Positions 43,810 through 54,812 of a stretch of 64,000 nucleotides of DNA are shown here, in pieces. The stretch spans positions 1,193,226,015 through 1,193,290,014 of the forward strand of contig NC_056737.1 of the NCBI RefSeq assembly GCF_019279795.1, given 5' to 3'. The stretch comes from Protopterus annectens. Lineage: Eukaryota > Chordata > Ceratodontiformes > Protopteridae. Below the pieces are notes generated by a model. It searched no databases. It was not told the DNA's origin and saw only the letters and a program-made list of their open reading frames with translations. The position numbers and the translations under genes are program-made. Numbering within the stretch: position 1 is the stretch's first letter; every line of letters starts with the position of its first letter.

Positions 43810-46236
43810 CAACAGCCTTCTACGTGGCATTGGCGTTTTGTGTCAACTGCCTCCATCTCTCTGGATTTAGTGTCACTATCCTACCTTCTTCAGCAGATGT
43901 GCCTAACTTTCATAAGTCTTCTCTCACACAATCCATCAATAGCTTTACCGGATGCCCTCATTTTTTCTTGCCTGTCCCAGCTCTTCTTCTTCACCAGATT
44001 GTCTTTAGGTTTTCTGCACGTGTGCCCAAACCACTGTAGTCTGTTCTCTTGACCTTCTCTGCAATTGAAGTTAATTTGGCTTCTGATCTGATGCTATCAT
44101 TTCTTCATCTGTCCAACAGTGTGAATCTTACCACCTGTCTCATGCACTTCATCTCCATCACCTCTAACTACCTCAACTGCTCTGCCTTTACTGCCCAGGT
44201 TTCTGTACCATACAGTAGTGCTGGTTACATCACTGTTTTGTACACTTTCCTTTTCAGCTTCTTTGACATTTTTCTGTCATACACTATCCCTGACACCCTG
44301 TGCCAGTTGGCTATGGACCCCCTTATTCTAGCTTTCACTTTTTTATTCAGACTTCCCTTCTCTTCAGCCATCCACCCAACTACTTGAAACTCTTATCCTT
44401 TATCCTGTTCCACTATTTTCCCTTCTATTTCAAGCCGTACTTGTTCTGATTTCCTCCATCTGCTGCTATTGCAGCTGTTTTATCTGTACTCAGTTTTATC
44501 CCGTGTGCCTTTAGTTTTGCATTCCATTCTGCTATCCTTTGCTTAAGTTCTTACTCAGAGTCTACCTGTAATGCCACATCATCTGTATATAGCAGCTTTG
44601 TTGACTGGTCCCCTCCAACTATTTGCTAATGTAGACCATCATCAGTATAAACAGCAATGGGCTCAAACATGAACCCTGATGCACACTCACTCCCACTGGG
44701 ATCCCCACTGTGAGACCAAACACTGGTTGTACTTGTTTCACTGAGTCCGTGTACATAGCCTGCACCAATTCTACCAGTGTCTCTGGGACTTTGAAACATG
44801 ACAGGACTGCTCAAATCAGCTTTCTTGAGACCTTGTCATATGCTTTCATCAAGTCTAGGAATACACATTTGAACTCTTTCTTCATCTCTAGCTTCTCAGT
44901 AATCATTCTCACTACAAACACCGGGTAAGTGGTGCTGCATCCTGATCTGAAACCAAACTTCTCTTCTCCCTTCTTCCTTTCTACTACCCTGTGTATTCAT
45001 GTAGCAGTCATTCTCACCAGAAATTTCATGCAGTATGACAGAAGTTTGATACCTCTGTGTTCCCCACAGTTGTGGATGTCCCCTTTGTTCTGGTACACTG
45101 GTACTAGTATGTTTGTTCTCCAGTCATCTGGGATACACCTTTCTCTCCAAACTGCTATGAGTACCCTCAGGAGCATTTTTTCTTCTATCTCAATTAATCA
45201 TATCTGCTGTGACCTGACCTTAGCCTGCTGCTTCATCTTCCTTAGTGCTGTTCTTACTTCGTCTAGAGTGGACTCATCCTCTTCATTCAATGTAAACTGT
45301 GTCCAAGGCAGTACAGCTTATGTGAGTTTTTTGTCATTCAGAAGCTGCTGAAAGTACTCCTTCCATCTACCTTTGATGCCCTGTAGACTGGTGAGCAGGT
45401 TGTTGTTAGCATCCCTTAGGGTGTCTGACTATGTTCTTTGGCTTCCTCTCTTGGCCTTGCAACTTGATTGAGTTTCTTTGTGCCATCTACTGAGTAAGTT
45501 TTGAGAAGTTGGTAGAGTGCCTCTGATGCCTTCTTCTTTGGTATTGCAACTCCTCTAGTAGCCTCCTTGTTAGCTTTCCTAGCCTGGTCCATCTTTTCTA
45601 TCTTCCAGTTTTTTGTGTACTTCTTTCTTTTGATGACTTCCTGGACTTCTGCATTCCACCACCACCTTTCCTTATGTATCTTGCTTCCCTATCTGGCTCA
45701 ACAACATACCTGTTCTGTAGTCCTGTCACATGTTGTTTTGAGGAGCGGCCATTCTTCTTGAGGTGCTAGAGCCCTGACTAATTCCTTGAACTATTGTGTT
45801 TTCTCTCCAGTCAACTTCCATGTCTTCAGCCTACTAATGGTTGACCTTAGAACCTGCTCTGACCAACTAATTCTGATGGCATAGGTTCACAGGTAGTTTC
45901 ATAGGAAGGTACTAGGCTGTTGGTCCTAGGGCCTATATAAGCCTAGCCAAAAAGGTACCCTGGCTTTCGCCACCCAAGAAAATGATTTTCCTGTGCTCCT
46001 GTCTGTGCATCCCTCACTGTCGTCTGAAGCCTCTCCCTCACCACTCCATTTCTATACCACCTTAGTACTTAGTCTAGTCCCTCCTTAGTAGTAGACTCTG
46101 GACACCAAACCAAGTGTTTTGTCTGCACTGCCCTTCCATCTTGTCTCCTGGATACACAGGATGTCCATCCACCTCCTTACCAATATGGCATATACTTCCA
46201 TGATTCGTCCTGTCAGTGAACCTGCATATAGTGTAA
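43810..46236 (-). pseudogene. RTE-type LINE, minus strand, degraded, with CR1 fragment inside
   Basis: On the minus strand from 46236: the endonuclease start 'LTGRIMEVYAIL' and 'WMDILCIQETRWKGSADKTL' (near 46215-46115), matching the RTE 'TWN.GSLTGR...DILC.QETRWKG' pattern; after a 108-bp CR1 piece, the linker 'WWNAEVQEVIKRKKYTKNW' (near 45660-45600); RT blocks 'QNKGDIHNCGEHRGIKLLSY' (near 45095-45040), 'EEKFGFRSGCSTT' (44965-44925), motif A 'VFLDLMKAYDKV' (near 44870-44835), 'HQGSCLSPLLFIL' (near 44680-44645); then the terminal region with 'MEMKCMRQVV' (near 44150) and 'VQRKPKDNL' (near 44010). Only traces of the catalytic YADD remain. The plus-strand frames here are incidental. Confidence 0.72.
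45885..45992 (-). mobile_element. CR1 3'-end fragment (about 108 bp)
   Basis: On the minus strand: 'tggcgaaagccagggtacct' near 45975, 'ggctaggcttatataggccc', 'gcctagtaccttcctatgaa' near 45920-45900 and octamer ends to 45885. It sits inside the RTE element, separating its endonuclease from its linker/RT. A very short, 5'-truncated insertion. Confidence 0.8.
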
Positions 46237-46244
46237 CAATCCTT

Positions 46245-46395
46245 ATATGGTTCATAGACAAGTAATAGGCTGGCTGCCATTGCAGCCCATTTTAAGTCTA
46301 GCCAATTTCCCTTCAAAGGTGAGAAACAAACCATGCACCTTAAGTCTGTGAGGTAAACACCTTAACCATTATAGCAAGCCTCAACCCCCTTAAGT
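46245..46395 (-). mobile_element. SINE with tRNA-like head and CR1-type 3' tail
   Basis: On the minus strand from 46395: 'gaggcttgctataatggtta' (A-box-like), 'aggtgtttacctcacagact' region, a short linker, then 'ggctagacttaaaatgggct' and 'agcctattacttgtctatga' followed by 'acc', which parallels the last 70 bp of the CR1 copies ('ggctaggcttataaaggccc...agcctagtacctacctatgaacc'). About 150 bp in total. I infer a CR1-mobilised SINE analogous to the tortoise pol III SINE with a CR1 tail; a chance fusion of a head and a CR1 fragment cannot be excluded from one copy. Confidence 0.5.
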
Positions 46396-46639
46396 CATGT
46401 TTGGCAGGTTGATTTGTTTTACATCCAGCTTTTGCTCAACTGAGCTGTTCCAGGTAACCTAAGCTGGGCAACTGGATGCTGTCTCTCCAGTAGCTTATTG
46501 ATCTATGGCTGCTAGGATTAATGGCAGGCACACACTGACCAATAGGAGCACATATACTGCTCTCACCATTAGCATGACTCCCTAGTGTAGGTCAAAGTAT
46601 GACAGGTCTGCAACCCACTTATCACCAACAAATACTCAT

Positions 46640-47018
46640 GCACATATTTGGTGACATTAATCAACATGACCGAATCACCTAGAGCCAATTTTTACACCAC
46701 TGAGTGGCTAGCCCTGACACTGTGTACAGTCAGTGATCAGTGTTCCCCTATCTTGAGGACACTGCACACCACAGCTGATGCCCAAAGTGGTTGGTCTACA
46801 CAATCTTTCCCCTATAGGCACCATCAAGAGTCTGTGCTGCTGTACATTTTTGGATGAGTTTGAGATGGAAATGCTCAGCATGTTTTGGAAGGTGGGAGGA
46901 ATCTCACAAAGACACAGGGAGAACATGCAAACTCCATACAAGCATTGGCCAATAGGTCAGGATTGAATCTTCTACCTTGTGAATGGGAGGCAATGATCTT
47001 AACCATTATGTCAACAGA
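46640..47018 (-). mobile_element. tRNA-headed SINE, minus strand, diverged
   Basis: On the minus strand from 47018: 'tgttgacataatggttaaga' (A-box-like), 'ttcaatcctgacc' B box near 46968, then the shared body 'ggagtttgcatgttctccct' (near 46939-46920) and 'cctcccaccttccaaaacat'. Same body architecture as the DANA-like SINEs, but the left part (46640-46850) does not match their tail, so the 3' limit is uncertain. Confidence 0.6.
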
Positions 47019-47984
47019 AAACAATAGTTAACAGTTTCACTGATTTGTATGTCTTGTCTCCATGTGAAGCTGTTGTGCACGTCTTTGTAATTCTTCTGTC
47101 TTCTTTTGTTTCTGTATTATTTATTAAGTTGTTTTGAAAGGACACCCTCCTCACAACAGAAAAAGAAATATATGCAAAAAAACAAACTATTGAGCAGTTC
47201 ATAGCCATTTTAAAAGGCTAGTTTCTTGAATTTTAACTTTGACCATTACGGACCCTAAGATGGCTCCTTCTGGTAACACTAACATATGTAAAACTGTTCC
47301 ATCTCTACATAGGATTATCAGTTCAACATTTAATATGAAAGGAAGTATTTCTTGGATGAATACAGGCATTTTGTATGCCATTGGGTGCACATGTGGCCTT
47401 TATTAAGTAGGTGAGATAACTAGGAGTTTTAAAATGAGAATTCAGGGACACCTTAGATGTATAAAACAAGAAAATCCAGTGGCAAATAATTTTATCAATG
47501 TATATGATGAGTTTACCTGGATTTAAATGTTCAATTCTGGAACAAGTATTGTATGATGAAAGTAGAGGTAAATCGCTAGATTTCCTTTTGAGACACAAAG
47601 ACCTTTCCTGATCCCAAGGTTGTTTTGATGAATGGGCTTATATAAGTCATCTGATGGACTGAAAATTGGAAAATCTGAAACTAATCCAGGAACCCGAGAT
47701 CATTTCAATATCTTCTTATGACAGCATTTTATGTGCAGTGGAGCAGTAAGGATACAGGTGAGAGGGGTGCTTTTATTATTTGCAGATTGGTAACATACAG
47801 AACATCGTGTCAAATGATTGTTTTAATTTAATCATGAGATGGAGGAAGAGGTATTGTGAGAGACACCATCATGTTGCAACAATATAACAGCTAAATAACC
47901 TTTGTAAGGAATCAGGGGACTAAAGACCCACCTGCTAAAATGTAAGCCTCTTTGCAATGTTACAGTCAGTCAGCAGTGGTGATA
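47019..47984. other. Non-coding stretch
   Basis: Short open frames on both strands (for example minus 47323-47598) show no recognisable domain. No repeat shared with other parts of the window. Confidence 0.4.
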
Positions 47985-48560
47985 TTAAGGTGATGATACT
48001 GGGACATAATCACTGTCTAAGATGATCATACTGGGACATAACTGTCTAAGATGATCATACTGGAACATAATCACAGTCTATGATGCTCATACTGGAACAT
48101 AATCACTGTCTATGATGTTCATACTGGGACACAATCAATGTCTACGATGATCATACTGGGACATAATAACTATCTAAGATGATCATACTGGGGGATAACC
48201 ACTGTCTAAAATGACCATACTGGAACATAATCACTGTCTACAATCCTCATACTGGGACTTAATCACTGTCTTTGATGATCATAATGGGACATAATCATTG
48301 TCTACAGTGATCATACTGGGACATAAGCACTGTCTACGATGGTCATACTGGGCATAATCACTGTATAAGATGATCATACTGGGGCATAATCACTGTCTAC
48401 AGTGATCATACTGGGACATAATCACTGTCTGCAATGATCATACTGGGACATAATCACTGTCTATGATGATCATACTGGACAAAATCACAGTCTACTTTGA
48501 TCATGTTGGGATATAATCACTGCCTAAGATTATCATACTGGGGCATCATCTCTGTCTAGT
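47985..48560 (+). repeat. 32-bp minisatellite
   Basis: About 18 units of 'gatcatactgggacataatc' plus 'actgtctaagat'; starts at 48181, 48213 and 48245 fix a 32-bp period. Considerable divergence and some 30-31-bp units. Confidence 0.93.
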
Positions 48561-48884
48561 GTGATTGCAACAGCTGTTTCTGCTCCTAAACTACAAACAA
48601 AGGACATTTCTTTTAACCTGACCTTTAATATTTTATGTATGTTTGCATGTATGCATTTATCTCTTTATCTTTCCCAAAGAAGTAAGAAAAAAAGGCATAC
48701 ATTTTCTAAGTACTGACTTTAAACAAGTTCAGTAAGCCCCCCTCATATCTCTAGAAAAGGGATAAATGGGATATAAACTGGTGACGTGCCTGATACGATT
48801 AATATTGTGTACAGAAGTGGGTTATAAGGACTCATTAATGCCACAAATGACAAGACCCCTCCATCCCCCTTCATACACTTGTCT
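48561..48884. other. Non-coding spacer
   Basis: No feature recognised. Confidence 0.4.
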
Positions 48885-49075
48885 GGCAGTTGTGGATTAA
48901 GTACACATTAATGAGCTACGTCCTGTGGATGGGAGTTTGATTCCTTCACCCTCCATTTGTATAAAGTGTAACTCTGAGCTTTCTTCATCCTCCATTTGCC
49001 TAAAGTGTGACTCTAAGCTTTCTTCACCCTCCATTTGCCTAAAGTGTGACTTTGAGCAAGTCGATTCACCAAGTT
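48885..49075 (+). mobile_element. MIR-like SINE fragment with 43-bp triplication
   Basis: tRNA-like B box 'gggagtttgattcc' (48930-48943) and a MIR core signature 'tgtgactttgagcaagtc' (49044-49061). Between them the block 'ttcaccctccatttgcctaa' plus 'agtgtgactctgagctttc' occurs three times, about 43 bp apart, so part of the core has been tandemly copied. Confidence 0.5.
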
Positions 49076-49231
49076 GAGTTTGAAAAAAAAAACAAGTGGA
49101 TCTGTGCTCTACTCAAATTTACAAGTTTTTTCGATTTGTTGAAAACTATAAAGCACAGATCATGTGGATTTTTACACGTTTAGCACAGAAGAAAAAAAGA
49201 AAAGAAAGCAAAAAACAGGTGCAGATATTTA

Positions 49232-49478
49232 TTTAACATTTGTTAACCAGGAAAGTCTGACTTGGAATGAAGCCATTTTACAGCAGAGGCCCGGGGAAAA
49301 ACACTCCAAATGCATGTCTTTATAATGTGGGAAGAAACCAGAGTATCCAGAGAAAACCCACACAAATGCAGGGAGGACATGCAGACTCCACACAGAAGGC
49401 ACTCCAGCCAAGAATCAAACCGGAGAACCTCTTGCTGTGAGGTGCCAACACTACAGCTGCACCACTGCACCATCCATA
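49232..49478 (-). mobile_element. SINE with DANA-like head and L2-type 3' tail
   Basis: On the minus strand the head starts near 49475 ('atggtgcagtggtgcagctg'), B box 'ggtttgattcttgg' near 49415, body 'gagtctgcatgtcctccctg' and 'gggttttctctggatactct', then switches near 49312 to 'ggagtgtttttccccgggcc' and 'tctgctgtaaaatgg...tcagactttcctggttaaca' ending at 49232. That tail equals the L2 3' end at 58250-58320 ('ggagcttttctccccgggcc', 'tcctggtcaaca'). The head is shared with the (GAA)n-tailed SINEs, the tail is not. Confidence 0.75.
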
Positions 49479-49631
49479 TTTCATGAACATTCAGAGAATT
49501 TCAGATTTACATAGAGGAAAATAATTTTGAAAAATGTGATACCAAGAAAAGAAGAGAAAAAGTAAATTACAATTTAAAGGCAGACAGGTCTAGATATGAA
49601 GAAGCATATGCACAATATTTCTAGTTTGCAT

Positions 49632-52600
49632 CAAAAATTCACATGTAGGAAATGTGATGTCAGTAATGTACACCATTGTAATCATTTGGGGGAGGGTAAA
49701 GAAATAAAAGTACACATCTAAGAAATGTGATGTCAGTAATGTACACCATTGTAATCATGTATGGGAGGGTAAAAAAACAAAAGATCACATGTAGGAAATG
49801 TGATGTCAGTAATGTACACCATTGTAATCATTTCTGGGAGGGTAAAGAAACAAAAGTACACATGTAGGAAATGTGATGTCAGTAATGTACACCATTGTAA
49901 TCATTTGGGGGAGGGTAAAGAAACAGAAATACACATGTAGGAAATGTGATGTCAGTAATGTACACCATTGTAATCATTTGGGGGAGGGTAAAGAAACAGA
50001 AATTCACATGTAGGAAATGTGATGTCAGTAATGTACACCATTGTAATCATTTGGGGGAGGGTAAAGAAACAGAAATACACATGTAGGAAATGTGATGTTA
50101 GTAATGTACACCATTGTAATCATTTGTGGGAGGGTAAAGAAACAGAAATTCACATGTAGGAAATGTGATGTCAGTAATGTATACCATTGTAATCATTTGT
50201 GGGAGGGTAAAGAAACAAAAGTACACATGTAGGAAATGTGATGTCAGTAATGTACACCATTGTAATCATTTGTGGGAGGGTAAAGAAACAGAAATTCACA
50301 TGTAGGAAATGTGATGTCAGTAAGGTACACCATTGTAATCATTTGGGGGAGGGTAAAGAAACAAAAGTACACATGTAGGAAATGTGATGTTAGTAATATA
50401 CACCATTGTAATCATTTCGGGGAGGGTAAAGAAACAGAAATTCACATGTAGGAAATGTGATGTTAGTAATGTACACCATTGTAATCATTTGTGGGAGGGC
50501 AAAGAAACAAAAGTACACGTAGGAAATGTGATGTCAGTAATGTACACCATTGTAATCATTTGGGGGAGGGTAAAGAAACAAAAATTCACATGTAGGAAAT
50601 GTGATGTCAGTAATGTACACCATTGTAATCATTTCTGGGAGGGTAAAGAAACAAAAATTCACATGTAGGAAATGTGATGTCAGTAATGTACACCATTGTA
50701 ATCATTTGTGGGAGGGTAAAGAAACAAAAATTCACATGTAGGAAATGTGATGTCAGTAATGTACACCATTGTAATCATTTGGGGGAGGGTAAAGAAACAG
50801 AAATACACATGTAAGAAATGTGATGTCAGTAATGTACACCATTGTAATCATTTGTGGGAGGGTAAAGAAACAAAAGTACACGTAGGAAATGTGATGTCAG
50901 TAATGTACACCATTGTAATCATTTGGGGGAGGGTATAGAAACAGAAATACACATGTAGGAAATGTGATGTTAGTAATGTACACCATTGTAATCATTTGGG
51001 GGAGGGCAAAGAAACAAAAATTCACATGTAGGAAATGTGATGTCAGTAATGTACACCATTGTAATCATGTATGGGAGGGTAAAGAAACATAAATTCACAT
51101 TTAGGAAATGTGATGTCAGTAATGTACACCATTGTAATAATTTGTGAGAGGGCAAAGAAACAAAAATTCACATGTAGGAAATGTGATGTTAGTAATGTAC
51201 ACCATTGTAATCATTTGTGGGAGGGTAAAGAAACAAAAATTCACATGTAGGAAATGTGATGTTAGTAATGTACACCATTGTAATCATTTGTGGGAGGGTA
51301 AAGAAACAAAAATTCACATGTAGGAAATGTGATGTCAGTAATGTACACCATTGTAATCATTTGTGGGAGGGTAAAGAAACAAAAATTCACATGTAGGAAA
51401 TGTGATGTCAGTAATGTACACCATTGTAATCATGTGGGGGAGGGTATAGAAACAGAAATACACATGTAGGAAATGTGATGTCAGTAATGTACACCATTGT
51501 AATAATTTGGGGGAGGGTAAAGAAACAGAAATTCACATGTAGGAAATGTGATGTTAGTAATGTACACCATTGTAATCATTTGTGGGAGGGTAAAGAAACA
51601 AAAATTCACATGTAGGAAATGTGATGTCAGTAATGTACACCATTGTAATAATTTGTGGGAGGGTAAAGAAACAGAAATTCACATGTTGGAAATGTGATGT
51701 CAGTAATGTACACCATTGTAATCATTTGTGGGAGGGTAAAGAAACAAAAATTCACATGTAGGAAATGTGATGTCAGTAATGTACACCATTGTAATCATTT
51801 GGGGGAGGGCAAAGAAACAAAAGTTCACATGTAGGAAATGTGATGTCAGTAATGTACACCATTGTAATCATTTGTGGGAGGGTAAAGAAACAAAAATTCA
51901 CATGTAGGAAATGTGATGTCAGTAATGTACACCATTGTAATCATTTGGGGAGGGTAAAGAAACAAAAATTCACATGTAGGAAATGTGATGTCAGTAATGT
52001 ACACCATTGTAATCATGTATGGGAGGGTAAAGAATCAAAAATTCACGTGTAGGAAATGTGATGTCAGTAATGTACACCATTGTAATCATGTATGGGAGGG
52101 TAAAGAATCAAAAATTCACGTGTAGGAAATGTGATGTCAGTAATGTCCACCATTGTAATAATTTGTGGGAGTGTAAAGAAACAGAAATTCACATGTTGGA
52201 AATGTGATGTCAGTAATGTACACCATTGTAATCATTTGTGGGAGGATAAAGAAACAAAAATTCACATGTAGGAAATGTGATGTCAGTAATGTACACCATT
52301 GTAATCATTTGGGGGAGGGTAAAGAAACAAAAGTACACATGTAGGAAATGTGATGTCAGTAATGTACACCATTGTAATCATTTGTGGGAGGGTAAAGAAA
52401 CAGAAATTCACATGTTGGAAATGTGATGTCAGTAATGTACACCATTGTAATCATTTGGGGAGGGTAAAGAAACAAAAATTCATATGTAGGAAATGTGATG
52501 TCAGTAATGTACACCATTGTAATCATTTGGGGAGGGTAAAGAAACAGAAATTCACATGTAGGAAATGTGATGTCAGTAATGTACACCATTGTAATCATGT

Positions 52601-53860
52601 ATGGGAGGGTAAAGAATCAAAAATTCACGTGTAGGAAATGTGATGTCAGTAATGTACACCACTGTAATAATTTGTGGGAGGGTAAAGAAACAAAAATTCA
52701 CATGTTGGAAATGTGATGTCAGTAATATACACCATTGTAATCATTTGGGGGAGGGTAAAGAAACAGAAATTCACATGTTGGAAATGTGATGTCAGTAATA
52801 TACACCATTGTAATCATTTGGGGGAGGGTAAAGAAACAAAAGTACACATGTAGGAAATGTGATGTCAGTAATGTACACCATTGTAATCATTTGTGGGAGG
52901 GTAAAGAAACAAAAATTCACATGTAGGAAATGTGATGTCAGTAATGTACACCATTGTAATCATGTATGGGAGGGTAAAGAATCAAAAATTCACGTGTAGG
53001 AAATGTGATGTCAGTAATGTACACCATTGTAATAATTTGTGGGAGTGTAAAGAAACAGAAATTCACATGTTGGAAATGTGATGTCAGTAATGTACACCAT
53101 TGTAATCATTTGGGGGAGGATAAAGAAACAAAAATTCACATGTAGGAAATGTGATGTCAGTAATGTACACCATTGTAATAATTTGTGGGAGGGTAAAGAA
53201 ACAAAAATTCACATGTAGGAAATGTGATGTCAGTAATGTACACCATTGTAATCATTTGGGGTAGGGTAAAGAAACAGAAATTCACATGTAGGAAATGTGG
53301 TGTCAGTAATGTACACCATTGTAATCATTTGGGGGAGGGTAACGAAACAAAAATTCACATGTAGGAAATGTGATGTCAGTAATGTACACCATTGTAATCA
53401 TTTGGGGTAGGGTAAAGAAACAGAAATTCACATGTAGGAAATGTGGTGTCAGTAATGTACACCATTGTAATCATGTATGGGAGGGTAAAGAAACAAAAGT
53501 ACACATGTAGGAAATGTGATGTCAGTAATGTACACCATTGTAATCATTTGTGGGAGGGTAAAGAAACAAAAGTACACGTAGGAAATGTGATGTCAGTAAT
53601 GTACACCATTGTAATCATTTGGGGGAGGGTAAAGAAACAGAAATTCACATGTAGGAAATGTGATGTCAGTAATGTATACCATTGTAATCATTTCTGGGAG
53701 GGTAAAGAAACAAAATTTCACATGTAGGACATGTGATGTCAGTAATGTACACCATTGTAATCATTTGGGGGAGGGTAAAGAAACAAAAATACACATGTAG
53801 GAAATGTGATGTCAGTAATGTACACCATTGTAATCATTTGTGGGAGGATAAAGAAAAATG
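49632..53860 (+). repeat. 73-bp minisatellite, about 58 copies (4.2 kb)
   Basis: Unit: 'gatgtcagtaatgtacacca', 'ttgtaatcatttgtgggagg', 'gtaaagaaacaaaaattcac', 'atgtaggaaatgt'. Spacing at 49801 and 49874 gives 73 bp; a minority of 71-72-bp units exist (tacacgtagg variants near 50515, 50880, 53575). Sub-variants (ggggga/tgtggga/tatggga; aaaaatt/agaaata/aaagtac; ttggaa) are interspersed, which suggests higher-order mixing. One frame reads 'CRKCDVSNVHHCNHLWEGKE', but 73 bp units shift frame each time and stops follow, so it is not coding. Confidence 0.97.
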
Positions 53861-54236
53861 TAGGTTTTGTAAGTGTTGGAACAAATTGTTGGGAGATTCT
53901 GGATCTGGATCTGCATCTCTGAAGTTGAGAACTGTTTGGACTATTTTGTTAGGGGGGATGGACCCAAACCTCACTATACATGAACCGGAAAGAGGACTGA
54001 GAGTCTGTGGTTCTGTGGGTGCTGTGGGTGGGTGAGAGGCTGCAGGATTCAGGGAAGCCTGAGGTGGTAAAAGACGTGAAATATTGATGGAGACAGAGAT
54101 GATTATGGGAACATATAACACAATATATTATATATAATAATAAAATTAATATATGTAATACTGAGTGTGTGTATGCATTCAATATATACAGATTTTTATG
54201 AGTATGACACACAAAGTAAAGTGTGTATTTTCTTAC
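53861..54236. other. Non-coding, presumed intron
   Basis: Between the 73-bp array and the PLAT exon's donor site. No domain is found in the short frames on either strand. Confidence 0.45.
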
Positions 54237-54435
54237 CTGAGCTTTCTACAACACTCACGGGTTTATTTCTGAAAACCCAGCTATAAACTGAAAATACATA
54301 TTCCTTGCCTGTGTTAACATCCGACACTTTTACAGTCTCACAGTACCAACCAGACTCTGGCATTATCAGTAGTCCTTCCTTTTCTAAAGTAATCATAACA
54401 AGATCACCTATATCTTCACCAGCATAAGCAATAAC
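54237..54435 (-). CDS. Lipoxygenase-family (ALOX-like) PLAT/LH2-domain exon
   Basis: A single exon on the minus strand with consensus borders: polypyrimidine plus 'tttttttag' before 54435 and 'CAG|gtaaga' after 54237. Length 199 bp, starting at codon position 1 and leaving one extra base. It encodes 66 residues: 'VIAYAGEDIGDLVMITLEKE', then 'GLLIMPESGWYCETVKV' and 'GKEYVFSVYSWVF'. This is the second half of a PLAT (LH2) beta-barrel; the spacing G-x-L-(x)-x-I/V-x-L-x-KE ... PES-x-W-(Y/F)-C ... Y/F-x-F-x-x-Y-x-W is that of arachidonate lipoxygenases. In known vertebrate ALOX genes exon 2 is about 199-205 bp and begins at an equivalent Val. The canonical F-P-C-Y-x-W reads F-S-V-Y-S-W here. No other ALOX exon is seen, so it is either part of a gene with giant introns or a stray exon. 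Confidence 0.72.
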
Positions 54436-54812
54436 CTAAAAAAAATAAAAAAAAAAATGTTACAATTTTTGGATGAGTAGATGACTGACATTTACATTGA
54501 GCAATCATGGATGGCAGGCAATGAACCATAATTTATACTATGCTTAAACATTTCTTCAAGCAGATTACCTAAATGTAATACCAAAATAAGGATCACATCC
54601 TTTGTTGCAGTGTTACAATTTCTGCTGAAGTATTGGAATATTAATACTGACTTTATGGTCTTTAATTTAACAAAAATGTAACAATGTAAAACACGTACAA
54701 CACAGAACAGAAGAATGGTTATTGTAGATGTAAGGACCCTAATGAACCACCCAGATGGTCCTCTGAGAACCACTTCAGCAGTACAGCAGCCATTCCAGTA
54801 TAAACAATACAA
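54436..54812. other. Non-coding, presumed intron upstream of the PLAT exon
   Basis: An A-rich run (54440-54463) is the complement of the acceptor polypyrimidine tract. The minus frame 54492-54812 has no lipoxygenase exon-1 features. Confidence 0.45.

Noticed and set aside
43824..45761. Several plus-strand frames of 60-140 codons
   Set aside because: They are antisense shadows of the minus-strand RTE LINE.
47323..47598. 91-codon minus frame
   Set aside because: Looked for lipoxygenase exons or transposon domains here and found none.
48721..49230. Possible second host exon
   Set aside because: No splice-flanked open segment with recognisable domain; the only structure is a MIR-like SINE.
50384..50668. 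Zinc-finger-like protein frames (CRKCDVSNVHHCNH)
   Set aside because: Frames are produced by the 73-bp minisatellite and exist only where two units happen to be 71 or 72 bp; stops follow quickly. Kept only as a hint on the origin of the unit.
49632..53860. CRISPR-like regular repeats
   Set aside because: Units are contiguous 73-mers without unique spacers, in a clearly eukaryotic context.
53733..54035. Open frame running out of the 73-bp array into flank
   Set aside because: No similarity to known domains in its C-terminal half and its N-terminal part is repeat.
54049..54212. Extension of the PLAT exon beyond 54237
   Set aside because: The frame stays open for a few codons past the exon, but 'CAG|gtaaga' is a consensus donor and homology ends there.
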